Assembly: GCF_030269325.1 (NCBI RefSeq)
Contig: NZ_BSTD01000002.1
Location: 1,798,001-1,862,000 of the forward strand
Origin: Amycolatopsis sp. NBRC 101858
GTDB lineage: Bacteria; Actinomycetota; Actinomycetes; Mycobacteriales; Pseudonocardiaceae
Direction of reading: 5' to 3'
Length of the DNA stretch: 64,000 nt
In this document: piece by piece, positions 62,082 through 64,000 of the stretch
How the letters are laid out: every line of letters begins with the position of its first letter
How positions within the stretch are numbered: position 1 is the first letter of the stretch
Position numbers and translations under genes: made by a program
Notes under the pieces: model-generated
The model's database searches: none
What the model was told of the DNA's origin: nothing
What the model saw: only the letters and a program-made list of their open reading frames with translations

Positions 62082-64000
62082 GCGTTCTCCCCGGTCGCGG
62101 TGGCGAGCTTCTTGGCGCTCCAGAAGCCCTCGATCCCCGCGGTGAACGCGCCGCTGTTCCACGACGCGTCGGCTGCGGCGTCTTCCACCGCGAAGGCGCG
62201 TTCGATCTCTTCGGATGAGGGCCGCAGCAGCGCCAGGTGCAGGGCGGTGTTGCCGCCCTCCGGCGTCCAGGCGCGGACCAGGTCGATCGCGCGTTCCAGC
62301 AGGCCATCGGGCTCCACGACCTGATCGATCAGCCCGATCCGCAACGCTTCCTCGGCACCGATGCGCTCGGAGCCCAGCACCATCCGCATCGCGTGAGTGC
62401 GCACGATCCGGGTGAGGAGCACGCTCGACGCGTTGGAGATCGTGAGGCCGCGGGCGTTCTCCGGCTGGAAGAACTCGGTCTGCGGCGTGCCGAGGCGCGC
62501 GTCGCAGCACAGCGTGATCTCCGAGGCGCCGCCGACCGCGATCCCGTTGATCGCCGCGATCACAGGGACCTCGGTCTCGATCACCGCGCGTGTGACGTCG
62601 TGGAAGGTTTCGAAGGTCTCGCGCATCTCGGCGAACGTGGTCGGCGGCGCGCCGAGATCCTCGCCCGCGCTGAACGCGCGGCCGGTGCCCGTGAGCACGA
62701 TTCCCCGGGCCCGCTCGCCGGTGCCGTATTCGCGGATGAGCGCGGCGAGGCGCCGGCGCATCTCGACGGTCAGCGCGTTGAGCTTCGCCGGGCGCCGCAG
62801 CGTGATCACGGCCGTATCGCGGATCAGGTCGACGAGCACGTGGTCGGCCGCCGAGTCCGGCTGCGCCGCTTCCGGCGGTGCGGAGGGGCGTGCCGTCCGA
62901 TCGCGCAAGTCGAAGGTGGTGCCGGGAACTTCGGCCGCCCGGGCCCTGAGCGCGGGCTTCGACACCCGCTCCGACGGGGTTCGGGGGAAGTCCGCGACGA
63001 ATTCGACGTAGCGGGGCACTTTGAACCGCGCGAGCCGCTCCGCGACCCGGGCGATGATCGCCTCGGCGGTCGGCCGGTCGCCGGTGGCGCCCGCCGCGAG
63101 CTGGACGAAGGCCTTGACCTCCTCGCCGAGCACCTCGTCGGGTTCGGCGACGACCGCGGCCGCGACGACGAGGTCGTCGGTTTCGAGCGCTGCCTCCACC
63201 TCGGCGCCGGCCACGTTCTCGCCGCCGCGGCGCACCATGTCCTTGATGCGGCCCACCAAGCGGATCTCGCCCCGGTCGTCGGCGACGGCGAGGTCGCCGG
63301 TGTGCAGCCATCCGTCCCGGAGCGTCCGTGCGGTCTCCTCGGGCCGGTTCCAGTAGCCGAGCATCATCGGCACGCCCGACACCGTCAGCTCGCCCGGGAT
63401 GCCTGCGGGGACCTCGGCGCCGTCGGCGTCCACGATCCTGACCTGTTTGGTCGGCACGGGCCGTCCGATACCGCCGCTCCCGACGGCCGCGGCATCCTCG
63501 AGCGGGCTGATCAGGTCGATCCCGCTCTCGGTCATGCCGTAGACCTCTCGCCACGGTGCACCCCAGCGCTCCTCGAGCCGGGCGTGCAGCGCGGCCGGGA
63601 TCGCGGAGCAGAACACCGCGCGCAGGTGGTTGTCCCGGTCGTCGGCGGCGGGCAGCTGCTTGAACAGCAGGGTCGGCATCGCTCCGAGGACGTAGCAGAA
63701 GGTCACGCGGTGGCGTCGCACGTCGGCCATGAACCCCGATGCGGAGAACCGCGGCAGCACCACCAGCGGCGCGCCGGCGGTCAGCGCGAGCACCGTGTTC
63801 CACTGCGGGTCCATGTACGAGTAGGGCTGGGCCGTGAGCAGTACGTCGCCGCCGCCGAGCCCGGCAGCCGCGGCGCAGCCCCACGCGATGCGGGTCCAGT
63901 AGTCGTGGGTCAGCATGCACGCCTTCGGGAATCCGGTGGTGCCCGAGGTGTACTGCAGGTTGGCCAGCGTGTCAGGGGTGATCGCGACGTCGGGGGCGGT
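62078..64000 (-). CDS. acyl-CoA ligase / crotonase fusion (partial, runs off the window)
   Basis: At least 640 residues, open to the right edge. The first part is an ANL acyl-CoA ligase (LQYTSGTTGFPKACMLTHDY, VYGMTESGIDLISPLEDAAA, RLVGRIKDMVRRGGENVAGA, FPRTPSERVSKPAL). After a Pro/Ala-rich linker of about 20 residues (TARPSAPPEAAQPDSAADH) a complete crotonase domain follows (GRAFSAGEDL, AINGIAVGGASEITLCCDAR, ENARGLTISNASSVLL). In copy 1 these are two genes separated by two bases. The fusion shows that the two activities are coupled. The ligase N-terminus, about 175 residues, lies outside the window. Confidence 0.9.
   Translation of the reverse strand, partial: TAPDVAITPDTLANLQYTSGTTGFPKACMLTHDYWTRIAWGCAAAAGLGGGDVLLTAQPYSYMDPQWNTVLALTAGAPLVVLPRFSASGFMADVRRHRVTFCYVLGAMPTLLFKQLPAADDRDNHLRAVFCSAIPAALHARLEERWGAPWREVYGMTESGIDLISPLEDAAAVGSGGIGRPVPTKQVRIVDADGAEVPAGIPGELTVSGVPMMLGYWNRPEETARTLRDGWLHTGDLAVADDRGEIRLVGRIKDMVRRGGENVAGAEVEAALETDDLVVAAAVVAEPDEVLGEEVKAFVQLAAGATGDRPTAEAIIARVAERLARFKVPRYVEFVADFPRTPSERVSKPALRARAAEVPGTTFDLRDRTARPSAPPEAAQPDSAADHVLVDLIRDTAVITLRRPAKLNALTVEMRRRLAALIREYGTGERARGIVLTGTGRAFSAGEDLGAPPTTFAEMRETFETFHDVTRAVIETEVPVIAAINGIAVGGASEITLCCDARLGTPQTEFFQPENARGLTISNASSVLLTRIVRTHAMRMVLGSERIGAEEALRIGLIDQVVEPDGLLERAIDLVRAWTPEGGNTALHLALLRPSSEEIERAFAVEDAAADASWNSGAFTAGIEGFWSAKKLATATGENA

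Overview
This window is high-GC DNA with GTG/TTG starts, dense 4-base stop/start overlaps and typical actinomycete families (SARP/AfsR regulator, GAF-ANTAR protein, Asp23/AmaP cluster, DUF3040, DUF2690, AraC/TetR/PucR regulators). I infer a chromosomal region of a filamentous actinomycete, most likely Pseudonocardiaceae (Amycolatopsis-like). No rRNA, tRNA or CRISPR array was seen.

Layout. (1) 0-2.1 kb: a membrane protein and a frameshifted PH-like gene ending in a perfect 19-bp hairpin. (2) 2.36-14.5 kb: a tightly packed plus-strand stress operon: small membrane protein, dnaK, grpE, cbpA-type dnaJ, cbpM-like, clpB, zinc-ribbon thioredoxin, UBP-type zinc finger, a cNMP/glutaredoxin-like/thioredoxin-reductase-like fusion, a DUF1931 histone-fold protein, a STAS protein, a PrsW protease, and an adjoining membrane protein. 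(3) 14.6-26.3 kb: accessory genes (AraC, STAS, decayed MFS gene, alpha/beta hydrolase/TetR divergon, SDR, DoxX/MarR divergon, P-loop kinase, SRPBCC, GAF-ANTAR, a TPP enzyme). (4) 26.4-41.3 kb: a patch rich in gene debris. It has two broken IS5-type transposases, fragments of a hydrolase, a YCII protein and a xanthine-dehydrogenase subunit, and a frameshifted PP2C gene. Intact genes lie between them: a tandem-BTAD SARP regulator with two secreted proteins, an Asp23/AmaP envelope cluster, and an Hsp20 gene with its regulator. (5) 41.3-64 kb: a large catabolic island.

The catabolic island holds homologues of all four steps of the gamma-glutamyl amine (Puu-type) route: a glutamine-synthetase-like ligase, a DAO-type FAD oxidase, an aldehyde dehydrogenase and a class-I amidotransferase-type gamma-glutamyl hydrolase. 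It also holds a Baeyer-Villiger set resembling cyclic ketone/amine degradation: flavin amine oxidase, BVMO, HSL esterase, Zn-alcohol dehydrogenase and aldehyde dehydrogenase. A CoA-ester branch has acyl-CoA ligase, crotonase, a hotdog protein resembling 3-aminobutyryl-CoA ammonia-lyase, and a truncated acyl-CoA dehydrogenase. Three intergenic regions carry the same 31-bp operator-like sequence (TTAGTCA-N15-TGACTAA type), which links the separate operons into one probable TetR regulon. The ligase-crotonase-ADH-ALDH block occurs twice. In the second copy, at the right edge, ligase and crotonase are fused into one ORF. I infer a locus for breakdown of an alicyclic or poly-amine; the substrate is unknown.
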